DNA of 64,000 nucleotides from Bifidobacterium longum subsp. infantis ATCC 15697 = JCM 1222 = DSM 20088 (GTDB lineage Bacteria > Actinomycetota > Actinomycetes > Actinomycetales > Bifidobacteriaceae): contig NC_017219.1 of assembly GCF_000269965.1 (NCBI RefSeq), positions 1,178,001-1,242,000 on the forward strand, read 5' to 3'. The position numbers were made by a program, and so were the translations under genes. Every line of letters begins with the position of its first letter. Within the stretch, counting starts at the first letter, position 1. This document shows, in pieces, positions 27,527 to 35,840 of this stretch. The notes under the pieces are model-generated. The model saw only the letters and a program-made list of their open reading frames with translations. It had not been told where the DNA came from and ran no database searches.

Positions 27527-28566
27527 GCGAACCGGTTGTACTGGGCATTGAATCCACCTGCGACGAAACCGCAGCCGCCATCGTACGCGGCCGCGAACTG
27601 CTCTCCAACGTCGTGGCCTCATCCATGGAGGAACACGCGCGATACGGCGGCGTGATCCCCGAAATCGCCTCCCGTGCGCACGCTGAGGCCTTCGTGCCAT
27701 GCGTGTCCAAGGCGCTCGCCGACGCGAACATGACGTTGGCGGATGTGGACGCCATCGCCGTGTCCGCCGGTCCCGGACTGGCCGGTTGCCTGGCCGTGGG
27801 CGTGTCCGGCGCCAAGGCGCTGGCCTGGGCTGCGAACAAGCCGATTTACGGCATCAACCATGTGATCGGGCACATCGCCGTCACTCAGCTGCAGTTCGGC
27901 CCGTTCCCCAAGGACACGCTGGCTCTGATTGTCTCCGGCGGCCACACCTCGCTGCTGCATGTGGAGGACATGCCGCGCAAGATCGATGTGGTGGGCACCA
28001 CGCTGGATGACGCGGCGGGGGAGTGCTTCGACAAAGTCGCCCGTCTGCTCGGCTTCCCGTATCCGGGCGGCCCGCGCATCGACCGCCACGGACAAAACGG
28101 CGACCCGCACGCCATCAAGGTGCCGATGGGTCTGACCCAAGGCAAGGCCGGTGCCGCGCACCCGTATGATTTCAGTTTCTCCGGTGTCAAGACCGCCGTG
28201 GCCCGTTGGGTGGGAAGCGAGCAGGCCGCCGGCCATGAGATTCCGGTGGACGACGTGTGCGCATCCCTGGCCGACTCCGTGGCCACCGTGCTAGCCCGTA
28301 AGTCCATGCGCGGCTGCCGGCAGTACGATTCCAACACGCTGATCGTGGGCGGCGGCTTCTCCGCCAACTCGCAGCTGCGCGCCAAACTGCTCGAATTCGG
28401 CGAGAGCTACGGCGTCGACGTCCGTATCCCGCAAATCAAGCTCTGCACCGACAACGGTGCCATGGTCGCCATGCTCGGCGTGAACCTGGTCGAAGCCGGC
28501 GTGGCCCCCAGCGCCCCCGACTTCCCGATCGACTCCGCCATGCCCCTGACCAAGGTCTCGATGTAA
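27523..28566 (+). CDS. tsaD: tRNA N6-adenosine threonylcarbamoyltransferase TsaD
   Basis: A 347-residue catalytic subunit of t6A synthesis. It begins VLGIESTCDETAAAIV, has the metal-binding HxxxH pair in INHVIGHIAVTQL, the phosphate-binding VSGGHTSLLHVED and the C-terminal IVGGGFSANSQLR. The length is normal. It is the last gene of the tsaE-tsaB-rimI-tsaD run and is followed by a hairpin. Confidence 0.96.
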   Translation: MSEPVVLGIESTCDETAAAIVRGRELLSNVVASSMEEHARYGGVIPEIASRAHAEAFVPCVSKALADANMTLADVDAIAVSAGPGLAGCLAVGVSGAKALAWAANKPIYGINHVIGHIAVTQLQFGPFPKDTLALIVSGGHTSLLHVEDMPRKIDVVGTTLDDAAGECFDKVARLLGFPYPGGPRIDRHGQNGDPHAIKVPMGLTQGKAGAAHPYDFSFSGVKTAVARWVGSEQAAGHEIPVDDVCASLADSVATVLARKSMRGCRQYDSNTLIVGGGFSANSQLRAKLLEFGESYGVDVRIPQIKLCTDNGAMVAMLGVNLVEAGVAPSAPDFPIDSAMPLTKVSM

Positions 28567-28571
28567 GATTT

Positions 28572-28608
28572 GCACGGTATTCCCAAACTGATACTGGGAA
28601 TACCGTGC
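28572..28608 (+). terminator. Terminator after tsaD
   Basis: A perfect 14-bp stem (GCACGGTATTCCCA / TGGGAATACCGTGC) with a 9-base loop lies 6 bases after the stop codon. Confidence 0.8.
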
Positions 28609-28729
28609 CTCTCATCGGTGAATTGACAGTGACCTGTCTGCCTGATGTGAGTAGTGGTGAGGTCTTCGCCATGGATTTCCCGGTTGATGATGGGGTGTCG
28701 TGTCTGGTCACCAATGCGATGAAAATAAA

Positions 28730-28753
28730 AAAGCCTCGGAGAACCGAGGCTTT
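28730..28753 (-). terminator. Terminator of the tRNA-Asn transcript
   Basis: A 10-bp stem (AAAGCCTCGG / CCGAGGCTTT) is followed on the minus strand by TTTTATTTTC. It ends leftward transcription just after tRNA-Asn. Confidence 0.85.
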
Positions 28754-28756
28754 CGA

Positions 28757-28832
<76 letters not shown>

Positions 28833-28865
28833 ATATTCAATTTTCATCCCGTCCGGAGTTACCCG

Positions 28866-28911
28866 TTCAGGTGAGCTCCTGCGACTGGGCTTGAACCAGT
28901 GACCGTCCGAT
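28866..28911. repeat. Left attachment repeat carrying 3' half of tRNA-Asn
   Basis: 46 bases identical to 52,199-52,244, running from the flank of tRNA-Asn through its T-arm to the anticodon stem and stopping at CCGAT. The remaining 5' half of this tRNA is absent here. This is the outcome expected when an element integrates into the 3' half of a minus-strand tRNA gene. Confidence 0.88.
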
Positions 28912-29009
28912 ATACGGTTCTGGCTTGCAGCCGTAGGGCTTCTTGCAACAGGTGTAGAGAATACACCTGCTTTGCTTGTCCTTCAAATCGGCGTGTCTCG
29001 ACAATTCTT

Positions 29010-29458
29010 CTCGATGCACCCGGTTTTCCGAAGAGCTTCAGCCGTACGGAAGAGACCTTGAGAACCCGATGGTATCAAATCGTCCGTTTCTCCAAAATCG
29101 TGAACAAGAGCATCACGGACGTGACCGAAGACGACCTCATATTTTATCTTGCCGGCATGGGAACCGAAGGCAGACGCGGAGTGCGCAGCTGCGTCAAGGT
29201 CTTCTACCAATGGGGCATGAAACGAGGACTCGCTCGCTGCAACCCGACGGACGAAGTGCCCACCGTCCCCGTCACCCTTCCTTCCGGCCGCATCTGCCCG
29301 GAGGAGAACATCGAACAAGGGCTCGCATCACCCAGGGACGCTGCGGCGTCGATTACGTGGCGAGGAGGATCAAGACGGCAACCGGATACCCGTCGCACAG
29401 CCTGCGCATGCCATTGCAGACCCTGAAACCGCTGGGACGCCACCGGAACCGTTGGTAG
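29010..29458 (+). pseudogene. Tyrosine integrase remnant
   Basis: The first part reads as the SAM-like core-binding domain (ITDVTEDDLIFYLAGMG, then VRSCVKVFYQWGMKRGLARC, NPTDEVPTVPVT). The frame shifts near 29,350 and the second part (YVARRIKTATGYPSHSLRM) matches the region of the catalytic His and Arg box (HSLRH in intact enzymes). Most of the catalytic domain between them is deleted. It lies right next to the left attachment repeat, where an island integrase is expected. It is non-functional. Confidence 0.75.
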
Positions 29459-30519
29459 ACAGGAAACCCAAACATCGGCTGCTGCCCATCACACCCATCA
29501 TCGACGATGAGCCGCCTCGTGATGCGCGGAACAATGACACTCCCGTCTCCGAGTCTGACAAGCAGACGGGATCAACGATAGACACACCGATGGGGATCGG
29601 AGAACATGCCGAGGATGATGCGTCCTTGGCGGAATTATCTGCCGACGAAGCGGATGAGGTAGCCGTTCATTGGCATATCCCTTTTATCCGCATCGCCGGC
29701 ATCATGCTCATTCTGGCCATCGTAACGGGATCAGCCGCAGGCCTTGTCATGGCGAAGAAGAACTATGACCATCAGGAGGCGCTCACGTCATGCAATCAAG
29801 CAATCAAACAAACCGGCATAGTGCGGATTGCATGGAACAAAGCGTTGAAACAGGCGGAACCATATGCGAAGCTCCAGGATAAAGACGTGCAGGATCCCAA
29901 GTCTTTGGGACTGCTCAGCAAAATCATGCAATATCAGCCATCGGCCTCAACGGAGAATCGCGATCCGAGTCTGACGGCCGACCGTCTCGATCGCAATCGT
30001 GCAGAAATAGGGAGAGAGAATAACCAGCTCAGAACCCAGATCAGGAACCTGCATGACACAGTTGGCACGATCAAGGCGTCACAGGAACAACAACGGATCG
30101 ACAACGCACAGAACGTACTGAGACAAACCATTGAAGACGCCGATAGGCTCTACAAAGAATCTGAGAACAAGGTCAGAGACGGCAACACCCGCGTACGGCT
30201 CAACGAGCAGATCGCCCATGCACGACTCATGATGCACGACCGTCAGAATCTTGATGCCTATAACGGAACCATTCAAGATCTCAACGAGGTCATGCAAATC
30301 GTTCGGGATTCCATGACGACTGTAGAGGATGAAGATGAAGATGTATCCGATACAGACTGTTCGGATGATTCCACACAGCCGGGCTCGGATCCTCAATCAT
30401 CGAACCGACGACCCGCACCATCATCGGAAGGTTTATCCCAGCCAGTTACGCAAGGCAATCCCACCTGGGATGTGCCCGGGCAATCGGCAATCCCTTCATT
30501 CCCCGACCGGCTAGGATAA
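29452..30519 (+). CDS. Membrane-anchored coiled-coil protein, unknown function
   Basis: A 355-residue protein. An acidic N-terminus is followed by one membrane helix ([20 protein letters not shown], about residue 85) and a long extracytoplasmic helical region (about 105-290; REN, EQQRID and QTIED heptads suggest coiled coil). A Ser/Pro-rich tail closes it. The first codon of the frame is TTG at 29,452; an ATG at 29,590 is a possible later start. Similar single-pass coiled-coil proteins occur on bifidobacterial islands; I do not recognise a function. Confidence 0.6.
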   Translation: MVDRKPKHRLLPITPIIDDEPPRDARNNDTPVSESDKQTGSTIDTPMGIGEHAEDDASLAELSADEADEVAVHWHIPFIRIAGIMLILAIVTGSAAGLVMAKKNYDHQEALTSCNQAIKQTGIVRIAWNKALKQAEPYAKLQDKDVQDPKSLGLLSKIMQYQPSASTENRDPSLTADRLDRNRAEIGRENNQLRTQIRNLHDTVGTIKASQEQQRIDNAQNVLRQTIEDADRLYKESENKVRDGNTRVRLNEQIAHARLMMHDRQNLDAYNGTIQDLNEVMQIVRDSMTTVEDEDEDVSDTDCSDDSTQPGSDPQSSNRRPAPSSEGLSQPVTQGNPTWDVPGQSAIPSFPDRLG

Positions 30520-30770
30520 TGTCACCTGCAGGAATGATCAGGAGATGGTGCGGCGGTATTCGTCGAGCTTTCGGGCCGGTCAATCTCGACGACGCCGAAC
30601 GTATCAGGGAGTATGCGGTTGAACTCGACCAATCTGCCGTTGGCAGTCACGGCCGGGCTGACAGACCTGACCAGATTAAAGCGATTCTAAAGAACAAGAA
30701 GATAGGTGCTATCCCACGGAATATATGGGATAGCACCTATCTCATATATTGCGGTGATTGTATTTATTAA
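30519..30770 (+). CDS. Small doubtful reading frame
   Basis: 83 codons whose ATG overlaps the stop of the upstream gene (TAATG), so coupling is possible. The middle part (VNLDDAERIREYAVELDQS) looks protein-like, but the last third is encoded by a terminator hairpin and overlaps the convergent gene. It may be the remnant of a longer gene. Confidence 0.25.
   Translation: MSPAGMIRRWCGGIRRAFGPVNLDDAERIREYAVELDQSAVGSHGRADRPDQIKAILKNKKIGAIPRNIWDSTYLIYCGDCIY
30701..30741. terminator. Bidirectional terminator between convergent genes
   Basis: A perfect 16-bp stem (GATAGGTGCTATCCCA / TGGGATAGCACCTATC) with a 9-base loop lies at the junction of the rightward coiled-coil gene and the leftward amidase pair. 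Confidence 0.8.
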
Positions 30771-31143
30771 GAACGCTGTTCGCGTATTCAAGATGAGATT
30801 CAGCCTGTTGCTTCATGAGCTTATCGCTCGCTATGATATCGTTCTTCTCCTTTAGTAATTCCCACGGAAAAAAACTGTATTTATGAGACGGTTCGGTATA
30901 TTCCGGAAGTTCAGGTCTTTCAAATTCAGTCAATCCGAATTCTCGTGAATTTGCCTTTTCGGTCTCCGCTGAGACCAAAGTCGCTAAATTCCAGACAACT
31001 TGATCTGCTTCCCACTGAGAATATGCAGCAGATACCTGGAACATCAGTATGCCTGTCATGCAGACATATATCAAGGCAATGACTGATATAGCCTGAACCC
31101 ATCTGTTACTCTTCATGCCATTCAGGCTCATTTTCTCAGTCAT
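30742..31143 (-). CDS. Small membrane protein paired with the amidase-like protein
   Basis: A 133-residue protein with one N-terminal membrane helix (AISVIALIYVCMTGILMFQV) and an acidic extracytoplasmic helical domain. It is coupled to the upstream amidase-like gene: its ATG (31,143) overlaps the last codons (TATGACTGA). The topology suggests a membrane partner, anchor or immunity-like protein for the secreted enzyme. No family recognised. Confidence 0.65.
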   Translation of the reverse strand: MTEKMSLNGMKSNRWVQAISVIALIYVCMTGILMFQVSAAYSQWEADQVVWNLATLVSAETEKANSREFGLTEFERPELPEYTEPSHKYSFFPWELLKEKNDIIASDKLMKQQAESHLEYANSVLNKYNHRNI

Positions 31144-32260
31144 AACGATATTGAAGCCCATACCAGGTCATATTATTTTTTCCTTGTTCATGGGCATGCT
31201 GCAGCGACTCCGTCAACGTGATTTGATGACGATTCTCTGTCTTCTGATCTATGACCGGATTGGCTTTGCCGTCCTTTACGACAACACCCACGACGAACAT
31301 AGCGTGATCGATTTCATTATTTGAGGTCCAATCTACATACAATATGCTGCCTTGCCATGCTTTCCAAACATTATCCAAACTGTCATAACTATGCGAATAA
31401 TGCTTCATGTACGAATAATTGCTATCCGCATTCATCCAAGCACGTGTCGTCAGCTTGTCCGGCAATACAGTAGAGTAATTCCACAGTCTGGTCAGAGTCA
31501 TTCCACCTTCATGAAGAGCCTGCGAGACAAAGTTTGCACAGTTAGAGCCAAAAGACGGATACGCGGAATTCATTTTATGCTCATATCCAGGACTCGTCCA
31601 TTTATTGGCATAATTCATAGCCTTAATATAATTTACTCCGACGGAGTTGTCCCCGAAGGCATATGTCTGAGCCTTGTTGAGTGCTTCACTTTCCAATGCG
31701 CCATTTTCATCCAAAGAAGCAGGTGTTTTGTCTTCGGTCGGCAATTTATCCGATGCGTCGGCATATTCCGGTGGATCTTGTTCATCAATCACTTTGTCGC
31801 TAATAATTGAATACCCTCGCTGCCTTCCCACATGGGCAAACTCCATGATATGCGTAGAAGTCCAACTCTGGTCAAGATGGTCCGTGCGCTTACCATTAAC
31901 ATAAATAACAGTATCCGAGTCTGCGTCCAGACTCACGTTCACGGTCATATCTGTATCAATCAGATACTCTCCGTCATCTGATGATTGAATGCTTCTAATT
32001 GTCGGTACGACTTCAACATTCTTGCTGATAAGACCCTCTTTGGCTTGTTCCTCAGCGGTAAGTGGGATATTCAGTTTGGACCTCGTACGCGGCGAATGAT
32101 ATTCGGCTAATAGTTCTTGTGAATACTGATGAAGCGTCTGCTGGATCTCTTGCATCTCCACATTGTCGCTTCCATACGCATATGCATTCGCAGGAAGCAA
32201 CAAAGTCGGCACTAAAAGAGCAGTCAGCAGAGGAATAATCTTTTTTCTTGCATTTAACAC
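31136..32260 (-). CDS. Secreted protein with amidase_6-type cysteine hydrolase domain
   Basis: A 374-residue protein with a signal peptide (KKIIPLLTALLVPTLLLPANAYA). The C-terminal half matches the putative amidase domain of Bacillus-type secreted proteins: AMNYANKWTSPGYEHKM, then SNCANFVSQALHEGG with the candidate catalytic Cys, and EIDHAMFVVGVV with the His. The N-terminal half is a strand-rich domain of unknown role. A peptidoglycan or peptide amide substrate is plausible. The first codon is GTG (32,260) without a visible Shine-Dalgarno, and an IS30 copy begins only about 30 bases upstream, so the native promoter was probably lost. AT-rich. Confidence 0.75.
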   Translation of the reverse strand: MLNARKKIIPLLTALLVPTLLLPANAYAYGSDNVEMQEIQQTLHQYSQELLAEYHSPRTRSKLNIPLTAEEQAKEGLISKNVEVVPTIRSIQSSDDGEYLIDTDMTVNVSLDADSDTVIYVNGKRTDHLDQSWTSTHIMEFAHVGRQRGYSIISDKVIDEQDPPEYADASDKLPTEDKTPASLDENGALESEALNKAQTYAFGDNSVGVNYIKAMNYANKWTSPGYEHKMNSAYPSFGSNCANFVSQALHEGGMTLTRLWNYSTVLPDKLTTRAWMNADSNYSYMKHYSHSYDSLDNVWKAWQGSILYVDWTSNNEIDHAMFVVGVVVKDGKANPVIDQKTENRHQITLTESLQHAHEQGKNNMTWYGLQYRYD

Positions 32261-32291
32261 ATAATAGCATCGAATTCAGGAGACCTGAGTT

Positions 32292-33283
32292 CTAAATAGA
32301 AGCGCAACACCTGTCTATGGTTGGAAGTGTTCAAGTCCACAACCGAAGAGAAAGTGCTGCGCTCGATATGAAAGCTTATTCCCACCTGTCGGCAGAGGAA
32401 CGGATCCGAATCGACGAATTGCGCAACAGGGACGGGCTCGGCGTGCGTCAGATCGCGCAGGCCCCTGCGCATGTCCTACTCCCCGTTGCTCGCATGGGTG
32501 ATGGACGCGCTCAGGAAGGGGTGGACGCCGGAAAGGATCGAGGGGCGACTGAAGGTCGAATGGCCCGACGACCCGCGCATGCGGATAAGCCACGAGTGCC
32601 TCTACCGGTGGATCTACGCGAAACCGCAGAGGGCGCTGGACCTCAGGCAGTACCTGCCTCGCGGCAAGCGGCACCGCACGCGTTCGAAGGGCAGGAGGTC
32701 GAAGGGGCCGCGCATTCCGATGCGCGTGCCGATCACGGACCGGCCGAAGAAGGTGGACTCGCGCCATGAGTTCGGCCACTTCGAATCCGACACCGTGGTC
32801 GGCGCGTCCCCGTCCAAGCGGTGCATCGACACGCAGGTCGAACGCAAGAGCCGCCGCCTGTTCGCCCGCCTCATCCCCGACAAGGGCGCGCTGGCGACCG
32901 CGCGCGCCGAATACGACATCTACAAGGACATCCCCGCGCCCGCGCGCATCGACCGGACATGGGACAACGGCACGGAATCCTCCTGCCACGTGCTCGTGGA
33001 CGAGGCCCTCGGCATGCTCACCTACTATGCGGACCCCTACTCCTCATACCAGCGCGGCACGAACGAGAACCGCAACGGGCGCATCCGCCGCTACCTGCCC
33101 AAGAGAACCAGCTTCGACGACCTCACGGACGAGGATCTGCAGGCCATCGTCGATGAGATCAACGACACCCCCATGAAGGTCCTGGACTGGGAAACGCCCA
33201 ACGAGGTTTGGTACCGCGAGCTCGGCAAGGTAATGTCGAAGACAAGCCACCCAAAGACGGGTGTTGCACTTATAAATTGAATC
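32292..33283 (+). mobile_element. IS30-type element, internally deleted
   Basis: The left end (TTCTAAATAGAAGCGCAACA then CCTGTC) and right end (GACGGGTGTTGCACTTATAA) are imperfect inverted repeats. The transposase gene between them has lost about 190 bp. It lies directly upstream of the amidase-like gene and next to the IS110 gene. Confidence 0.75.
32368..33280 (+). pseudogene. IS30-family transposase, deleted and frameshifted
   Basis: It starts MKAYSHLSAEERIRIDELRN and continues to VRQIAQ. It then jumps to PLRMSYSPLLAWVMDALRKG in another frame, missing about 60 residues present in the copy at 43.8-44.9 kb. The catalytic region is present in the second frame (EFGHFESDTVVG, TWDNGTESSCH and GTNENRNGRIRRY carrying the D, D and E). 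The protein cannot be made intact. Confidence 0.85.
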
Positions 33284-33334
33284 CGGGGGGCCGGAACGCC
33301 CCGGGAAGTCAACGGCGACGACAGGGAGACGACG

Positions 33335-34600
33335 ATGGAGCAGCCGACCACGATCATCGCCGGGGTGGACACGCACACCGGCATCCACACCCTCGCCCTG
33401 CTCGACATGAACGGCAGGGTCCTTTCCACGAACACCTTCGGAGCCGACCCGGACGGGTACGGGCATCTGATCGCCATGCTCGGCGACCCGGCCCGCTGCG
33501 CCGGGATCGGCGTGGAGGGCACGAACTCGTTCGGCGCGGCGCTGGCCCGGCGGCTCCAGGCCGCCGGTTTCCCCGTGTACGAGGTGCTCAGGCCGAAACG
33601 CGGCGTGCGCCGCAAGGACGGCAAATCCGATCCCATCGACGCGATCGCCGCCGCGCGCAGCGTGCTGGCCGGCGACGGAACGAGCCTGCCGAAAAGCTCG
33701 GACGGGTGGGTCGAGGCGCTGCGCCACCTGAACGCGGAACGATCCCAGCCGGTCACGGCGATGACCACGCCGGCCAACTCCACCGGCGGTCTGCCGGCCG
33801 CCGCGCCCGAACCGATCAGGGAGAAATACAGGGGACTGCGCACCGAGACGCGCATGAACCGTCTGGCCTCATGCCGCCCGTCCGGCGGCCTCGTCGCCCA
33901 CAGCGTGCTCACCGCGCTCAAAGGCGCCGCCAAGGCATGGAGGGCGCTCAAGGAGCAGGCGGACCCGCTCGAGGAACGCATGCGGAGCATCCTCGACACC
34001 AACGCGCGTCCCCTGCTCGACATCTACCGCGCCGGCACCATCACCGCGGCCACGATCGCCATCGTCGCCGGGGACAACCCCGAACTCATCCGCGACGAGG
34101 CCGCGTTCGCCAAACTCTGCGGCGCGTGTCCCATCCCCGCATCCAGCGGCAAGACCAACCGTCACCGGCTCAACCGGGGCGGCAACCGGCAGGGCAACAT
34201 GGCACTGCACCGCATCGCCATCGTCAGGCTCGGATACCACCAGCCGACCCGCGACTACGTGGCGAAGAAAACACGAGAGGGGAAAAGCAAGCTCGAGTTC
34301 ATCCGCTGTCTCAAACGCCATATCGCCCGCGAGGCGTACAAGGCCCTCATCGCCATCCGCAACGGCGGCGCGGGACGGCAGACGCCGCAGGAACGCGGCG
34401 CGCTCCTACGACGCCTGCGCACGAGCCACGGGATCACGCAACAGCAGATCGGCGAGGCGCTGGCCGTGCCCTCCAGCAGGATCAGTGAAATCGAACGCGG
34501 GACCCGCGACCTGCCCGAACTCGAGCAACGCGCCACCCAATGGATCCACTCCATCACCACCCCGACGACACGACACTCCCAACCGCTTGACGATGAATAG
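33335..34600 (+). CDS. IS110-family transposase with C-terminal HTH
   Basis: A 421-residue DEDD recombinase. The N-terminal RuvC-like domain shows GVDTHTGIHTLALLD, GVEGTNSFGAALARR and KSDPIDAIAAARS. The C-terminal transposase_20 domain has GACPIPASSGKTNRHRLNRG with the catalytic Ser. Beyond about residue 355 it carries an XRE-like helix-turn-helix (LRRLRTSHGITQQQIGEALA, then SRISEIERG), an uncommon addition. Only about 50 bases separate it from the IS30 end upstream, so the left non-coding end that holds the bridge RNA in IS110-type elements seems missing. GC-rich, unlike the genes after it. Confidence 0.85.
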   Translation: MEQPTTIIAGVDTHTGIHTLALLDMNGRVLSTNTFGADPDGYGHLIAMLGDPARCAGIGVEGTNSFGAALARRLQAAGFPVYEVLRPKRGVRRKDGKSDPIDAIAAARSVLAGDGTSLPKSSDGWVEALRHLNAERSQPVTAMTTPANSTGGLPAAAPEPIREKYRGLRTETRMNRLASCRPSGGLVAHSVLTALKGAAKAWRALKEQADPLEERMRSILDTNARPLLDIYRAGTITAATIAIVAGDNPELIRDEAAFAKLCGACPIPASSGKTNRHRLNRGGNRQGNMALHRIAIVRLGYHQPTRDYVAKKTREGKSKLEFIRCLKRHIAREAYKALIAIRNGGAGRQTPQERGALLRRLRTSHGITQQQIGEALAVPSSRISEIERGTRDLPELEQRATQWIHSITTPTTRHSQPLDDE

Positions 34601-34694
34601 GAGCATCAAAAAACACAGAAACGTATTAAAAACTCATTATTTTGATTTAAAATCAAATTACTTTTCCTTGCAAATAGCAATTAAAAAAAAATAA

Positions 34695-35093
34695 ATGAAA
34701 AGAGTGAGAATGTTAATTATATTAGCATTGATACTTTTAATATCAAGTTATTACTTATATACGCTATATAATGAATCAAGAAAAGGAAATTTAGAATTAA
34801 ATTATCAAGTAGGGATAAAAACTCGATGGACAATGTCGTCTGAAGAGGTATGGAATTATGTACACAAAAAATATTCATTTGTTTTTCTAATTAGCGGCAT
34901 AATCGTTGCATTGATGGCTGCGATAGTCATAATCGGCGCATTTTTGTCAAAAAGCATAAACAATCTCAATAATATCTATTGGCTAGCAATGTTATTTATT
35001 ACAGTATTGTTATTGCTATTTGTTATAGCAATAGGATTCTGCGCAAACAACGATGCAAAAAGTTATTTTCTTATGAAGGAAGAGAAGCAATGA
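34695..35093 (+). CDS. SdpI-like membrane protein, candidate immunity
   Basis: A 132-residue protein with membrane segments at about 6-24, 62-84 and 95-117. The loop sequence NYQVGIKTRWTMSSEEVWNY has the N-x-x-x-G-x-[RK]-T-x-x-T-x-x-S-x-E-x-W pattern of the SdpI family, whose founder protects Bacillus subtilis from the pore-forming SDP toxin. As the first gene of the AT-rich cluster it is a natural candidate for self-protection against the cluster product. Its stop codon is caught in a 26-bp tandem duplication. The family call is by motif; the immunity role is inference. Confidence 0.7.
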   Translation: MKRVRMLIILALILLISSYYLYTLYNESRKGNLELNYQVGIKTRWTMSSEEVWNYVHKKYSFVFLISGIIVALMAAIVIIGAFLSKSINNLNNIYWLAMLFITVLLLLFVIAIGFCANNDAKSYFLMKEEKQ

Positions 35094-35130
35094 GTAAGGT
35101 AAATGAAGAGAAGCAATGAGTAAGGTAAAT
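35079..35130. repeat. 26-bp tandem duplication across a gene junction
   Basis: 35,079-35,104 and 35,105-35,130 are identical (starting GAAGAGAAGCAATGAGTAAG). The unit contains the stop of the SdpI-like gene, a Shine-Dalgarno-like GAAGAG and the ATG of the next gene. The first ATG (35,090) now reads only nine codons before a TGA; the second (35,116) opens the full gene. Confidence 0.95.
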
Positions 35131-35835
35131 GAAGAGATGACCGAAAATATTAACAATTTATGGTCTGAGTTGATTGAAAACCATGATAAAAAACAGGCTT
35201 TCATGAATCATCCTAACGAATTTTTAAAATCGGAAAAAATAAGCATATATCTAAAGACTGTCAATGGTAGACATTTCGAACTTGGAGAGTTCATCGGAGA
35301 ATCACCGGCAAACGCCCGAATGGCAATATTAGAGTCGATTATCTCAATGATAACCAACACGGTTCCGACTTCCGAAGGTGAAGAACCTGAGAGGACGCCT
35401 TACTGGGGCGTTAACTTCAATGCAATTACAAATTTTAATGTGTGGTTTAACGCAAATGCTGTAGCGAATGCAAACGCAATGAGCAATGCGAATGTGGGCA
35501 CAAACGCAAACGCGGGAATGAACGCAAATGCAAATACTGCCAAGAACGTAAATGTCAGTGGCGAAGGAAATCCGCAAATACAAAGTGAACACAAAAGGGA
35601 CATCAATCTGACATATTCCGATAAGTATCTAAAATCCGAATTACACAAGTATTTTCAAAATCATAATTTAACTACACATCGCGAAAAAGTATTACTAGTA
35701 TACCTTATTGAAAATTCCGGGAACAGAAAGAACATCGAATACTCGTTTCATGGACAGAGGATAAAAATAGATATTGAAATGGAGGGCAATATAGCTTTAA
35801 TAGAAAATGGCGAGTTAATCAAGGAAAGGAAGTAA
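35116..35835 (+). CDS. Candidate RiPP precursor with Asn-x-Asn hexad repeats
   Basis: A 239-residue protein in three parts. Residues 1-95 resemble a nitrile-hydratase-type leader (WSELIENHDKKQAFMNHP, then NEFLKSEKI). Residues 96-148 form an Asn-rich block in which N-x-N recurs every six residues (100/102 to 136/138), with Ala/Val/Gly/Met/Phe between and no charged residue before Lys143. Residues 149-239 form a charged, globular-looking tail. Leader and block lengths match polytheonamide-type proteusin precursors (about 97 and 49 residues), but such a long C-terminal follower is not usual. Neighbours are a radical SAM gene, a methyltransferase and an exporter. The precursor role is inference; a structural repeat protein is the alternative. 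Confidence 0.6.
   Translation: MSKVNEEMTENINNLWSELIENHDKKQAFMNHPNEFLKSEKISIYLKTVNGRHFELGEFIGESPANARMAILESIISMITNTVPTSEGEEPERTPYWGVNFNAITNFNVWFNANAVANANAMSNANVGTNANAGMNANANTAKNVNVSGEGNPQIQSEHKRDINLTYSDKYLKSELHKYFQNHNLTTHREKVLLVYLIENSGNRKNIEYSFHGQRIKIDIEMEGNIALIENGELIKERK
35413..35553 (+). repeat. N-x-N-x-x-x hexad repeat in the precursor gene
   Basis: Codons 100-146. Asn pairs fall at 100/102, 106/108, 112/114, 118/120, 124/126, 130/132 and 136/138 with exact six-residue spacing; 140 and 144/146 then break phase. The DNA is not a simple repeat (AAC and AAT alternate, spacer codons differ), so the periodicity is kept at protein level. Confidence 0.9.
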
Positions 35836-35840
35836 GTTCA

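Noticed and set aside
35413..35553. CRISPR-like or microsatellite DNA repeat
   Set aside because: The periodicity is only in the protein. DNA units are not identical and there are no repeats and spacers of CRISPR type. No CRISPR array was seen anywhere in the window.
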